NCBI GenBank assembly: GCA_002753725.1
Contig: PEAL01000002.1
Coordinates: forward strand, 1-51,098
DNA: 51,098 nt
DNA from: Deltaproteobacteria bacterium
GTDB lineage: Bacteria > Desulfobacterota > Desulfobacteria > Desulfobacterales > Magnetomoraceae
Reading direction: 5' to 3'
The translations under genes and the position numbers were made by a program. Under the pieces are notes generated by a model. The model did no database searches. It had not been told where the DNA came from and saw nothing but the letters and a program-made list of their open reading frames with translations. Within the stretch, counting starts at the first letter, position 1, and each line of letters starts with the position of its first letter. Positions 1 to 8,393 of the stretch are shown here, piece by piece.

Positions 1-48
1 TTTTTTTCTTTTTTAAAAATTTTCTATGGATGCATCTATCGTTTTCAT
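1..48 (-). CDS. 5' end of an unidentified gene, broken or frameshifted after 11 codons at the window edge
   Basis: An ATG at 48 lies 7 nt after AAGGAG, a strong ribosome binding site inside the last codons of the upstream epimerase gene, and overlaps that gene's TGA. The reading frame runs 11 codons (MKTIDASIENF) and then meets TAA inside an A/T homopolymer stretch. Dropping one T from the run of five would let the frame continue as Lys/Glu-rich codons to the window edge. I infer a third gene of the sugar-modification operon that carries a frameshift or an assembly error. Its function cannot be named. Confidence 0.3.
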
Positions 49-1058
49 AAAGACTCCTTTTGCATGTTGATAAAAAACCGAATTGTTTTCCGAAGACCGG
101 ATTCAAAATCATTTTTGACATGCCACCCTGTGTCTTTTGAAAAAGCATCCACACCAGCCACAAAATTACGGGATTCGATGGCATGAAGGGATTCAGGTGG
201 CGAGATATGAATCACTGGCGCTGATAGTTGTGTATATTCATATACTATTTTTGAAATCATATTCAAGGTATCTTTCAACCGATTCCCTTGTCCAGAGCCT
301 AAGACATAGGCCGTTTTTCGGAGTTTGTTGCTGTTTACAGCAACGATTAAAAGCGCATTTATAAGATCGTCAATAAATAAATAATCACGAATAAAATTTC
401 CTTTACCATAAACAGTAAGCGGTTTTTCCTGAAGTGCATATTGAATCATTCGGCTGATAACATTACGTTCCAATGCGCTGCTTTTTGGGCCCGGGCCATA
501 AATATTTGTCAATCTTAACGTAACCCCCTTTATCCAGTTTTGATCTGTATAACAGGATAAATATTTTTCAGCCATTAATTTATGTGTATCATACAGGGTA
601 ATGGGATGATCTGGATGGGATTCATCAACAGGCAATGATTTGGGAAGGCCACACTGTGTGGATGTACCCGTAAAAATGAAATGGACTTTTTGAGAAACGT
701 TACGACAGGCCTCCAACAAGAGACGCATGGGCAAAACATTTGCGATATAATCTTTTTCTGGATCATCATTGGCCTGATAAATACTGGTTTGACCGGCTAA
801 ATGATAAATAATATCAGCTTTTTCTACAAGCTGTTCACACATTAATTTGTCACATAATTCACCGAAGACATAATGCATTTCAGCTTTAGAATCATGGTTT
901 ATATTGTGGGCTGTTGCGGATCGAGAGTGTAGAAACAATTTGCAGGGAACGGTTTTTAACACAGCGATAAGATTAGAAGCAATATAACCACTGGCACCCG
1001 TAATAACGATGGATTTTCCTTGAAAGAACGGTCTATACGTATCTTTGATATACTGCAT
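45..1058 (-). CDS. NAD-dependent epimerase/dehydratase (extended SDR family)
   Basis: This is a nucleotide-sugar epimerase or dehydratase of the extended short-chain dehydrogenase family. The Rossmann motif GASGYIA lies near the N-terminus, with Ala in place of the third Gly. The catalytic pair is present as YDTHK, with an upstream Ser/Thr-rich GTSTQ strand, and the substrate-domain motif LRLTNIYGPG follows. The reading frame stays open upstream to a possible ATG at 1109, but the ATG at 1058 avoids overlap with the methyltransferase gene and gives a normal N-terminus just before the Rossmann strand, so I chose 1058. It lies 14 bp after the C-methyltransferase gene on the same strand, so the two probably make one deoxy- or branched-sugar precursor for a surface glycan. 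The exact substrate cannot be read from sequence. Confidence 0.85.
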   Translation of the reverse strand: MQYIKDTYRPFFQGKSIVITGASGYIASNLIAVLKTVPCKLFLHSRSATAHNINHDSKAEMHYVFGELCDKLMCEQLVEKADIIYHLAGQTSIYQANDDPEKDYIANVLPMRLLLEACRNVSQKVHFIFTGTSTQCGLPKSLPVDESHPDHPITLYDTHKLMAEKYLSCYTDQNWIKGVTLRLTNIYGPGPKSSALERNVISRMIQYALQEKPLTVYGKGNFIRDYLFIDDLINALLIVAVNSNKLRKTAYVLGSGQGNRLKDTLNMISKIVYEYTQLSAPVIHISPPESLHAIESRNFVAGVDAFSKDTGWHVKNDFESGLRKTIRFFINMQKESL

Positions 1059-1072
1059 TGCTGAATTTCTTT

Positions 1073-2290
1073 TTAAAAAATTTGAATGGAAGGCACATAT
1101 ACAATCCATTTCCCCCCAGAATTAGAAAAAGCGTCTTCATTGGCCATGATTTCTGCTTTATGATTCCATGCAAACAGTAAAGCGTAATCCGGGTAATTAT
1201 TGGAAAACGCTTGATATGGCCTTACAGGAATATGTCCTCCAGGGGTAAATTTTCCCTGTTTTATCGGAGTTGTATCACTGATAAATTCAATGTGGTGACT
1301 GTTTATACCACAATAATTGATGACCGTTGTACTTTTTGATGTTGCGCCATAACCGATCACGCGTTTTGTTTGTTTTTGTAAATCATTTAAAAGCGCCATT
1401 AACTGAAGTTTGGATCCATTAATATTTTGGCGAAGTTGCTCAAATGTACTGGCGTGATTAAGCTTTTTTTGATCTTCTATTTGTTTTTGATGAACAAGAG
1501 CTTCTGATAGTCTGTATGCATTTTTCTGTGCAACAACATATCGCATAGACCCACCGTGGACATCTTGTGGAATGACATGAATAATTTCAAGGTCATACAA
1601 ATTAAAAATATGGGAAAGAGAGGTCAAAGAAAAATAAAAAACATGTTCATCGTAGATTTGATCATAAGATATTTTATCAATAATATCTGGTAAATATGGG
1701 TCTTCAAAAACAAATATCCCTTTGGGTTTCAGCAGGTATTTAATGCCGGATACAACCGAATGAATGTCCGGTATATGACACATTACGTTGGCAGCAAAAA
1801 TAATATCAGCCTGTCCATGTTTACTGGCAATGTTTTGAGCAACGTGACGATCAAAAAATTCATTAATTGTCTGGATGCCTTTGTCTTGTGCAACTTGTGC
1901 GACATTTTTTGAAGGTTCGACACCAAGATGATGCATGTTTTTTTGGGCAATATTCTGAAGCAGTATGCCATCATTGCTGCCAATCTCAACAATAAATGGA
2001 TTGTCAGAGACTGGATAACGCGCAAAAATATCGGCCACCATTTTTTGAAAATGTTCTCGCATTCTTTTTGAAATGGAAGAATAATAAGCATACTGATCAT
2101 GAAACATTTTTGTCCGATCAGGTTGTTCAATCAATTGAACCATTTGACAATTGGAGCAATATCCCACTGCCAGTTCAAAAAAATATTCTGAATCATAGGT
2201 ATCTGGTGTTAAAAATCCATTGGCTATGGGCATTTTGCCAAATGACATAAAAGGAGCAATGTATGTTTCGCAAATACGACAGCTAATCAT
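1073..2290 (-). CDS. SAM-dependent sugar C-methyltransferase (zinc-binding, NovU/TylC3-like)
   Basis: The three-part architecture is typical of nucleotide-sugar C-methyltransferases. An N-terminal Zn-binding segment has CRIC and later CSNC. The central SAM fold carries the motif VEIGSNDG and the following acidic loop. The C-terminal domain contains GYGATSKSTT, a hallmark of this group. About 405 residues is the usual family length. The start at 2290 is chosen because AAAGGA sits at the right distance upstream; an in-frame ATG further up has no such site. It heads a minus-strand pair with the SDR gene downstream. Expected role is methylation of a keto-sugar nucleotide for O-antigen, capsule or natural-product glycosylation; the sugar is not identified. 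Confidence 0.85.
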   Translation of the reverse strand: MISCRICETYIAPFMSFGKMPIANGFLTPDTYDSEYFFELAVGYCSNCQMVQLIEQPDRTKMFHDQYAYYSSISKRMREHFQKMVADIFARYPVSDNPFIVEIGSNDGILLQNIAQKNMHHLGVEPSKNVAQVAQDKGIQTINEFFDRHVAQNIASKHGQADIIFAANVMCHIPDIHSVVSGIKYLLKPKGIFVFEDPYLPDIIDKISYDQIYDEHVFYFSLTSLSHIFNLYDLEIIHVIPQDVHGGSMRYVVAQKNAYRLSEALVHQKQIEDQKKLNHASTFEQLRQNINGSKLQLMALLNDLQKQTKRVIGYGATSKSTTVINYCGINSHHIEFISDTTPIKQGKFTPGGHIPVRPYQAFSNNYPDYALLFAWNHKAEIMANEDAFSNSGGKWIVYVPSIQIF

Positions 2291-2309
2291 TATAGCATTC
2301 CTTTCATTC

Positions 2310-2330
2310 TGGTGTGTTACACCATTTTTT
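2310..2330. terminator. Small hairpin with T-run, weak terminator candidate
   Basis: A 6-bp stem TGGTGT/ACACCA with a 3-nt loop is followed by a run of T on the plus strand. It lies between the urea-transporter fusion and the methyltransferase gene, both on the minus strand. In that direction the hairpin follows A residues rather than preceding T residues, so termination there is doubtful. Confidence 0.25.
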
Positions 2331-2365
2331 TTCAAATAAATGTATAGGCTTGTTCAAGATATATT

Positions 2366-4480
2366 TCATGCTGTTGTGTCTTCAATTCGTGTTAAAAGAT
2401 ACTGTTTTTTTAACGTATTCAATTGAATTTCTTGAAAACCTTTAATCTCATGAAATATGATTTTGCTTGTGAATCGGTGCCGGTTAACGAAAATTTCACC
2501 ATTGATGGATTGATTGTTTTCAGAAAATTGATACCTCCCTTTAACCTGATTCAATCGATGATTGATGGACTGCAAAAAAGACTGAAAGGGGTGGACATGA
2601 CCTAAAATATTTCCAGGCAAAATGCTGGTCCAATTGACTCCCCTGTCAATGGTTATAGGCATTATGGGAAGCGAAGCAAACAAACAGATCAAAGGGGAGT
2701 CTTTTTTGCCTTCAAAACGATAACAAACAAATCGTTGTTGCTCAGCACCAAAATACAGCCGATCATTCGTTCCTTCAATATGAAAAAAATAGGCGCCATA
2801 CATATCCATTTTGATGATTATTCGAATATTTCTGATAATTTGGTTATTTATACAGAAAGAATATAAAAAACTGTCATCCAGAATAAACGTGAGCGTTTGA
2901 TTTCTTTTTCTTGAGAATGTCAAGGGTTCAACTTGCATACCTTTGTATAGAACCAGATTGCCACATAAACATCGTTCCTGATTGATACAATTGCCAAAAT
3001 AAAAAAAAGATGTTTCGGATCCAATTTGTGGCCAATACTGAATTTGCATGTGAATATGGGGTTGGGGAGAATATCCTGAATTACCACAATTCCCCAGAAC
3101 CATTCCCTGTTTGACAGTATCGCCAATGGATACTTTTATGGATTTTTCCTGAAAATGGGAAAGTTCCACATAATAGCCGTATATGGAATGAATAATGATA
3201 TAATTCCCCCAATTATGATGTTTATCCACTGCACCAATGGGACAATCTTTCAACATATTAAAAACATCGATAACCGTTCCTTCAACCGGACACAGAACGG
3301 GTTTTCCAAAACAGTAATAATCGGATAATTCAATGCCTTGATTCTGATAGGTTTGATTATTTTCATCCATGATCACAAAATCATAGGCATATTTCCAATT
3401 TCCTTGATGGGTCCATTGATCATCAAAACTTTGATATACGTTCCAAGTTCCCAAAAATGGAAGATGGGGCTGGGGGGTAATATAATCGAATCGCAGAGAA
3501 AAATTCAGATAAAAGGCCAGAGATTTTTCAGGTGAATCTTGAACATAATCATTTATATAGGGATAGCCGATATCTCTCAAAACATAAATAAACAACAAAA
3601 CAATCACATTGAATGGCAATGTAAAAACTGGAATTCGAAAAAAAGACCAGACCACAGAAGCAGCATCCAAAATAAAAACAGAAACAAACACTCCTGTAAC
3701 AGCAATAAAATAACTGCGTCTGGATGGAATCAAAAAGATACTTCCCAATGCAATGCCAATCAAGATAAAATTAAAGGCTGAAAAATTATAATACGCATGG
3801 GGAAAACTGCCTTTTAAAAGGGCCAGACAAAAAATACCCGTATAATAAGAAACGATCAAAAGGCCAAATGCGATAAACGAAGAAAAAAGTAGGACCACTA
3901 AAATCAATAAGCCAGGAATATCGTAGGGCATAAATACCAGATTACCGGTGGTTTTTAACAGCCCTTGAACAAACAGGGGAATGTTTGGAATATTCAGCCC
4001 TTCAAAGGAATAAAACAAATCCACAAACAAAGAACTGTATTTTATGGAGGCCAGATATATAATCGTACTCACAAAAAGAAATGGAATATTTAAAACCGGC
4101 AGTTTCATTTGACGGGTAAGCAAGGAAAACAGGGCATAACTGAGCATCACAGTAAGGACAGACGTTCCAACAGTCAATAATACAGATAAAAAAGAAATTT
4201 TGAATAAAAAACCTATGGAAAAACCAACAATCAAAGAATTATATGTATAGATGGAGTACACCAGATTTTGTTGATGAATACCAATAAACCGAGCAAACAC
4301 AAGCGTGGTCATCCATGAGATAATCCCGGAAAAGGCGAGGTTTGGGTTAAACAGCGTTGTGCACAGCAAAACACTTCCAACCCACTTGCTACGCATAAAC
4401 AATAGCATGGAATAGCTGTAGAGCAGGTTATCTAAAAGTTGGACAAAAATATGTTGATAGGATTGTATTAGACGCTTCAT
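2366..4480 (-). CDS. Urea transporter (UT family) fused to an M23 metallopeptidase domain
   Basis: The first about 330 residues are strongly hydrophobic with many membrane segments, and the segment around NPNLAFSG is typical of bacterial UT-family urea channels. After a linker, residues about 345-520 form an M23 (LytM/lysostaphin-like) domain. It has the zinc ligands H and D in THQGNWKYAYDF, the catalytic His regions GNYIIIHS and VELSHF, and the HxH ligand HIHMQ, so the active site looks complete. A beta-rich tail of about 180 residues follows. An ATG at 4480 is taken as start; a GTG at 4519 is also in frame and neither has a clear ribosome binding site. The M23 domain presumably faces the periplasm and acts on cell-wall peptide, but coupling to urea flux is unproven. 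Confidence 0.8.
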   Translation of the reverse strand: MKRLIQSYQHIFVQLLDNLLYSYSMLLFMRSKWVGSVLLCTTLFNPNLAFSGIISWMTTLVFARFIGIHQQNLVYSIYTYNSLIVGFSIGFLFKISFLSVLLTVGTSVLTVMLSYALFSLLTRQMKLPVLNIPFLFVSTIIYLASIKYSSLFVDLFYSFEGLNIPNIPLFVQGLLKTTGNLVFMPYDIPGLLILVVLLFSSFIAFGLLIVSYYTGIFCLALLKGSFPHAYYNFSAFNFILIGIALGSIFLIPSRRSYFIAVTGVFVSVFILDAASVVWSFFRIPVFTLPFNVIVLLFIYVLRDIGYPYINDYVQDSPEKSLAFYLNFSLRFDYITPQPHLPFLGTWNVYQSFDDQWTHQGNWKYAYDFVIMDENNQTYQNQGIELSDYYCFGKPVLCPVEGTVIDVFNMLKDCPIGAVDKHHNWGNYIIIHSIYGYYVELSHFQEKSIKVSIGDTVKQGMVLGNCGNSGYSPQPHIHMQIQYWPQIGSETSFFYFGNCINQERCLCGNLVLYKGMQVEPLTFSRKRNQTLTFILDDSFLYSFCINNQIIRNIRIIIKMDMYGAYFFHIEGTNDRLYFGAEQQRFVCYRFEGKKDSPLICLFASLPIMPITIDRGVNWTSILPGNILGHVHPFQSFLQSINHRLNQVKGRYQFSENNQSINGEIFVNRHRFTSKIIFHEIKGFQEIQLNTLKKQYLLTRIEDTTA

Positions 4481-4664
4481 TATAAAATAATAGATATCAT
4501 AAAAAAGAAAACCTTTCACCGCAATTTTTAGATTTCTATTCTAATTTGGAAATTAATTATTCAACAACTCATCAGCAAGATACATCGATTTTGATTTTTT
4601 GTTATCTTTATGTTAATGTTAATTAATTATTATAATAAATATAACTTAATTTTAAGGATAATAA

Positions 4665-5543
4665 ATGCGGTACACAGGAAACATTTTCAGACCATTTAGT
4701 GAAGCCAATAGCTATCTATTGCAATGCACGATTGGATGTTCTCATAACCAATGCACGTTTTGTGGGATGTATAAGGATCAACCCTTTCGGACACGGGGGA
4801 TGGATGAACTGAAAACCGATATTCGGATGGCCAAAGATCATTATGGCGATTTGGAAAAAGTCTTTTTATGTGATGGTGATGCTATTATCCTTCCTACGGA
4901 TATGCTGCTTGAATTATTGCATGAATTGTATCAGACGTTTCCCTCTTTACGCCATGTCGGACTGTATGTCGGCCCTACCAGTACATTAAAAAAATCACTT
5001 TCTGAACTTTCTGCCCTTCGAGCCGCTGGCCTGACCAAAGCCTATCTCGGGGTTGAAACCGGCGATGATGATTTGCTGAAATCCATCAAAAAAGGAGTGA
5101 ATGCCAGTCAAATGCGCGATGCCGGGCTTCATTTAATTCAGGCCGGTATCAATCTTTCAGCAATGGTTTTATTAGGCATTGCTGGCCCTGGGCCGGCGTC
5201 AGAAAAACACGCACTGGCAACCGCTCACATCTGCAATGAAATGAAACCCCATTATCTGGCAGCATTGACTGTTACACCTGTCCCTGGAACAGTTTTGTAT
5301 CATCAGCTACAACAAGGGACGTTTCAATTACTGGATGCATTGGATACCCTTAAAGAAATGAAATGCATCTTTGAAAATATCACCATTGATCCGCTCAAAT
5401 TTGTTGGAACCCATGCATCGAATTATCTTCCCATCAAAGGAACCCTTCAAAAAGATAAACAGCAAATGATTCAAATGATCGATGATATTTTATCCAGCGA
5501 GAACCGATCTGCTCTCAGATCTGAACAGATGAGGGGCTTGTAA
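4665..5543 (+). CDS. Radical SAM protein
   Basis: A radical SAM enzyme of about 292 residues. The iron-sulfur motif is in CTIGCSHNQCTFCGM, where the likely cluster ligands are spaced C-x4-C-x2-C rather than the commonest C-x3-C-x2-C; another Cys precedes by four residues. Further motifs fit a TIM-barrel radical SAM fold: GVETGDD after the fourth strand and VTPVPGT near the sixth. No B12-binding domain is seen. AAGGAT precedes the ATG, and an upstream TATAAT at 4631-4636 could be a -10 box. It is only 3 bp from cobU and so probably cotranscribed with it. The reaction is unknown, and the cobU link is suggestive only. Confidence 0.8.
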   Translation: MRYTGNIFRPFSEANSYLLQCTIGCSHNQCTFCGMYKDQPFRTRGMDELKTDIRMAKDHYGDLEKVFLCDGDAIILPTDMLLELLHELYQTFPSLRHVGLYVGPTSTLKKSLSELSALRAAGLTKAYLGVETGDDDLLKSIKKGVNASQMRDAGLHLIQAGINLSAMVLLGIAGPGPASEKHALATAHICNEMKPHYLAALTVTPVPGTVLYHQLQQGTFQLLDALDTLKEMKCIFENITIDPLKFVGTHASNYLPIKGTLQKDKQQMIQMIDDILSSENRSALRSEQMRGL

Positions 5544-5546
5544 TCA

Positions 5547-6068
5547 ATGAAATCGATTCAATTTGTTCTTGGCGGCTGTCGGAGTGGAAAAAGCCGTTAC
5601 GCTCTGAATATCGCCAATCAAAACTGGCATGATCCAAAATTCTTTATTGCCACCTGTGAACCATTGGATAATGAAATGCAACAAAGAATTGAACACCATC
5701 AAGAAGAACGCGGACCGAACTGGCACACCATTGAATGTCCCATTGACATTGACCAGTCCATTTTGCAGTTACCTGTCCCCAAAGGGGGGATTCTTATTGA
5801 TTGCATGACCTTATGGATGAGTAATCTGATGTGCAACAATATGGATGAACAGGTCATTAAAAATCAGGTAACAGCCTTAATTGAAAGCCTTTCCCGTGTT
5901 GAATGCCCCATAATCATTGTATCAAATGAGGTTGGATTGGGTATTGTTCCCGAGAATTCTATGGCACGCATGTATCGTGATCTTGTGGGATATACCAATC
6001 AACGCATTGCTGCTATCGCAGACAGGGTGATTTTGATGGTTGCTGGAATATCTTTAGTCATAAAATAA
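5547..6068 (+). CDS. cobU: Adenosylcobinamide kinase / adenosylcobinamide-phosphate guanylyltransferase
   Basis: CobU phosphorylates adenosylcobinamide and then transfers GMP to it, a late cytoplasmic step in cobalamin assembly and salvage. The P-loop GGCRSGKS sits at residues 8-15. The His region IEHHQEER corresponds to the guanylylated histidine, DCMTLWMSNLM follows, and SNEVGLGIVPEN is the family signature. The 173-residue length is normal. It starts 3 bp after the radical SAM stop. No other cobalamin biosynthesis gene is in the window, but an ABC/TonB uptake operon starts 5.4 kb downstream. Confidence 0.92.
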   Translation: MKSIQFVLGGCRSGKSRYALNIANQNWHDPKFFIATCEPLDNEMQQRIEHHQEERGPNWHTIECPIDIDQSILQLPVPKGGILIDCMTLWMSNLMCNNMDEQVIKNQVTALIESLSRVECPIIIVSNEVGLGIVPENSMARMYRDLVGYTNQRIAAIADRVILMVAGISLVIK

Positions 6069-6106
6069 ACGATCAATCAACTCTTCTGAATGATTTCGTT
6101 AATCAT

Positions 6107-6122
6107 GGGCGCGATATTTGCA
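6107..6122 (+). promoter_or_regulatory. Sigma-54 (-24/-12) promoter
   Basis: The sequence GGGCGCGATATTTGCA has GG and GC separated by exactly 10 bp. It matches the consensus TGGCACG-N4-TTGCW except at the first base and one -24 base; the -12 half TTGCA is perfect. It predicts a start site near 6133 and a leader of about 48 nt before the ATG at 6181. Confidence 0.55.
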
Positions 6123-6180
6123 ATCAATACATATTAATCTTTATTGATAAACAATTAATTGTAACAAGAAAAGAGGATGT

Positions 6181-8385
6181 ATGCCAGCAATAGAAAAAAT
6201 TAAAATTATTTCAGGAGTGTATTGGATTGGTATTCCAGAAGCCAATTTATATGTATTGTGTGCCTGCCCTGCTGATAGTGTCAAGCATATGATGCGGACA
6301 GGGTTAATCAAAACCATTGAGCGCGATGGTGTTTGTTTTGAGTCAGGACCAAATGCCATTTTATTGTCTGACGTTCTGGTTCAAAATGGCCATTTTTCTA
6401 ATTTGGCTGAATTCCCCGTGCTTCAGATGCTGTATCGACAGGGAATGCTTTTGCCCAATCATCCCAATAATACGGGGATCAAACCCATATTAATCGGTCT
6501 TGAGGAACAAATTCTAGCACACATGGATTATATTCATCGTGGAAATTATGGGCTTGCCTCAGAACAGGAACTTATGGATGCCGGTGCTACTCAGCAGGAA
6601 GCCCGTGATATGATGCGGTTAAAATTACGTTTTGCTTTCAATACCATTCGTCCCACAAAAGCATTGCTGGATACATTGTCTGTTGAAAATGATCCTGTTG
6701 AAATTCGCAACGACGTCTTTGTGCATCGAACAGGATTTAATACATATAAATTTATGTATAAAGGGGAATCAGTCACCGTTGATATGAATTTAACACCCAG
6801 TGAACAATACATCGCTCCTTTTGAATTGGGTTTTCATCAGATTAAACGTGAATACTTTGCTGTTATTCATTCAGGGCAAGGAGATGGATGGGATATTAAT
6901 CGTCCAAGCATGGCAAGTATTCTCATGTTTCAGGGGAGTCTCTATTTAATTGATGCTGGACCGAACTTACTTCATACCTTGACGGCATTAGGGATCAGTA
7001 TCAATGAAATCGAAGGAGTCTTTCATACCCATGCCCATGATGATCATTTTGCTGGACTGACCACATTGATTCGGGGAGATCATCGTATCAAGTATTATGC
7101 CACTCGTCTGGTGCGTGCATCTGTTGCTAAAAAATTGGGAAGTTTGATGTCCTGGGATTCAGACCGATTGGATCAATATTTTGATGTTCATGAGCTTGAA
7201 TCCAATAAGTGGAACAATGTCGAAGGCCTGGAAGTTCGGCCTATTTTTTCACCCCATCCTGTTGAAACCAGCATTTTTACATTCAGAGCCATTTGGGATG
7301 GTGGATATCGCACCTACGCCCATTTTGCAGATTTGACATCCTTTGATGTACTCAGAGGCATGGTCACGTCAAATCCAAAGGTCAATGGTATCAGTCATTC
7401 GTTTTTTGGTTCTGTTTATAAAGAATATCTCAAACCGGCAAATTTGAAAAAGATCGATGTGGGCGGCGGGTTGATTCATGGGAAAGCAGAAGATTTTAAA
7501 AATGACCAGTCGGAAAAAATTATTTTGTCTCATACGGCCATGAATTTTTCAAACAAAGAAAAAGAAATTGGATCCCGGGCGCCTTTTGGCATGGTGGATG
7601 TGTTGATTTCTACCAATCAGGATCATACCATGCGATATGCATTTCGGTACTTGCATGCTTATTTTCCATCAGCTCCCATTGCAGAACTCCGAATTTTACT
7701 GAATTGCCAGGTTATCTCTTTCAATGCCGGAACCATTCTGGTCAAACAAGGGGTTCCCAACCCCAATATTTACCTGATCCTGACCGGCACCATTGAAATG
7801 ATTCGTTCTGAAAAAGATGTTCAACAAATTCTGTATGCTGGTTCATTGATTGGTGAACTGTCAGGCTATAAAGAAAAACCATCCAGTGAAACCTATTCTG
7901 CATGCAGTTATGTTTGGGCCCTTGAAATTCCTGTCAATCTCTATGCAGAATTTGTCAGAAGAAATCAACTGTATGACGACATTTCTGCCATGCAAAAAAG
8001 CATTGATTTTCTTCAGGATACATGGCTATTTGGCGATATGGTCACCTATCCCGTTCAAAACAAAATTGCGCAAAATATTACTCTTCGATCCTTTGTTTCC
8101 GGAGAAATTATTCCAGATAAGGGTGATCAAATCCTTATCCTGCTTGTTGAAGGAGAGTTGATCATCCGTTCCGGCGCAACACTCATTGAGACACTGTCAC
8201 CTGGTAATTTTTGTCGGGAAGAAACCATACTGAAAGAAGGCGTGCTTACCTTTTCTGTGTATGCATCCAAACCCTCAAAGGTCTATTTTATTCCGGGTAA
8301 AATTCTTTTAGATATTCCGGTTGTCATGTGGAAACTTCTGGAAACACAGGAAAAACGCTTGCAATATCGATCGGGTACAAAATAA
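6181..8385 (+). CDS. Metallo-beta-lactamase domain protein with C-terminal cyclic-nucleotide-binding-type folds
   Basis: An N-terminal region of about 230 residues leads into a metallo-beta-lactamase fold whose zinc motif HTHAHDDH is near residue 282; a later conserved His is in FSPHPVE and an Asp in HFADL. From about residue 505 a cNMP-binding-type beta-roll begins (LVKQG, YLILTGTIEMI, GELSG). In the phosphate cassette the Arg that binds cyclic phosphate is replaced (KPSSETYS), so nucleotide binding may be lost. The last 120 residues look like a second degenerate roll. AGAGGA precedes the ATG. It is driven by the sigma-54 promoter just upstream and followed after 8 bp by a hydrolase gene. 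Substrate unknown. Confidence 0.75.
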   Translation: MPAIEKIKIISGVYWIGIPEANLYVLCACPADSVKHMMRTGLIKTIERDGVCFESGPNAILLSDVLVQNGHFSNLAEFPVLQMLYRQGMLLPNHPNNTGIKPILIGLEEQILAHMDYIHRGNYGLASEQELMDAGATQQEARDMMRLKLRFAFNTIRPTKALLDTLSVENDPVEIRNDVFVHRTGFNTYKFMYKGESVTVDMNLTPSEQYIAPFELGFHQIKREYFAVIHSGQGDGWDINRPSMASILMFQGSLYLIDAGPNLLHTLTALGISINEIEGVFHTHAHDDHFAGLTTLIRGDHRIKYYATRLVRASVAKKLGSLMSWDSDRLDQYFDVHELESNKWNNVEGLEVRPIFSPHPVETSIFTFRAIWDGGYRTYAHFADLTSFDVLRGMVTSNPKVNGISHSFFGSVYKEYLKPANLKKIDVGGGLIHGKAEDFKNDQSEKIILSHTAMNFSNKEKEIGSRAPFGMVDVLISTNQDHTMRYAFRYLHAYFPSAPIAELRILLNCQVISFNAGTILVKQGVPNPNIYLILTGTIEMIRSEKDVQQILYAGSLIGELSGYKEKPSSETYSACSYVWALEIPVNLYAEFVRRNQLYDDISAMQKSIDFLQDTWLFGDMVTYPVQNKIAQNITLRSFVSGEIIPDKGDQILILLVEGELIIRSGATLIETLSPGNFCREETILKEGVLTFSVYASKPSKVYFIPGKILLDIPVVMWKLLETQEKRLQYRSGTK

Positions 8386-8393
8386 AACCGCAA

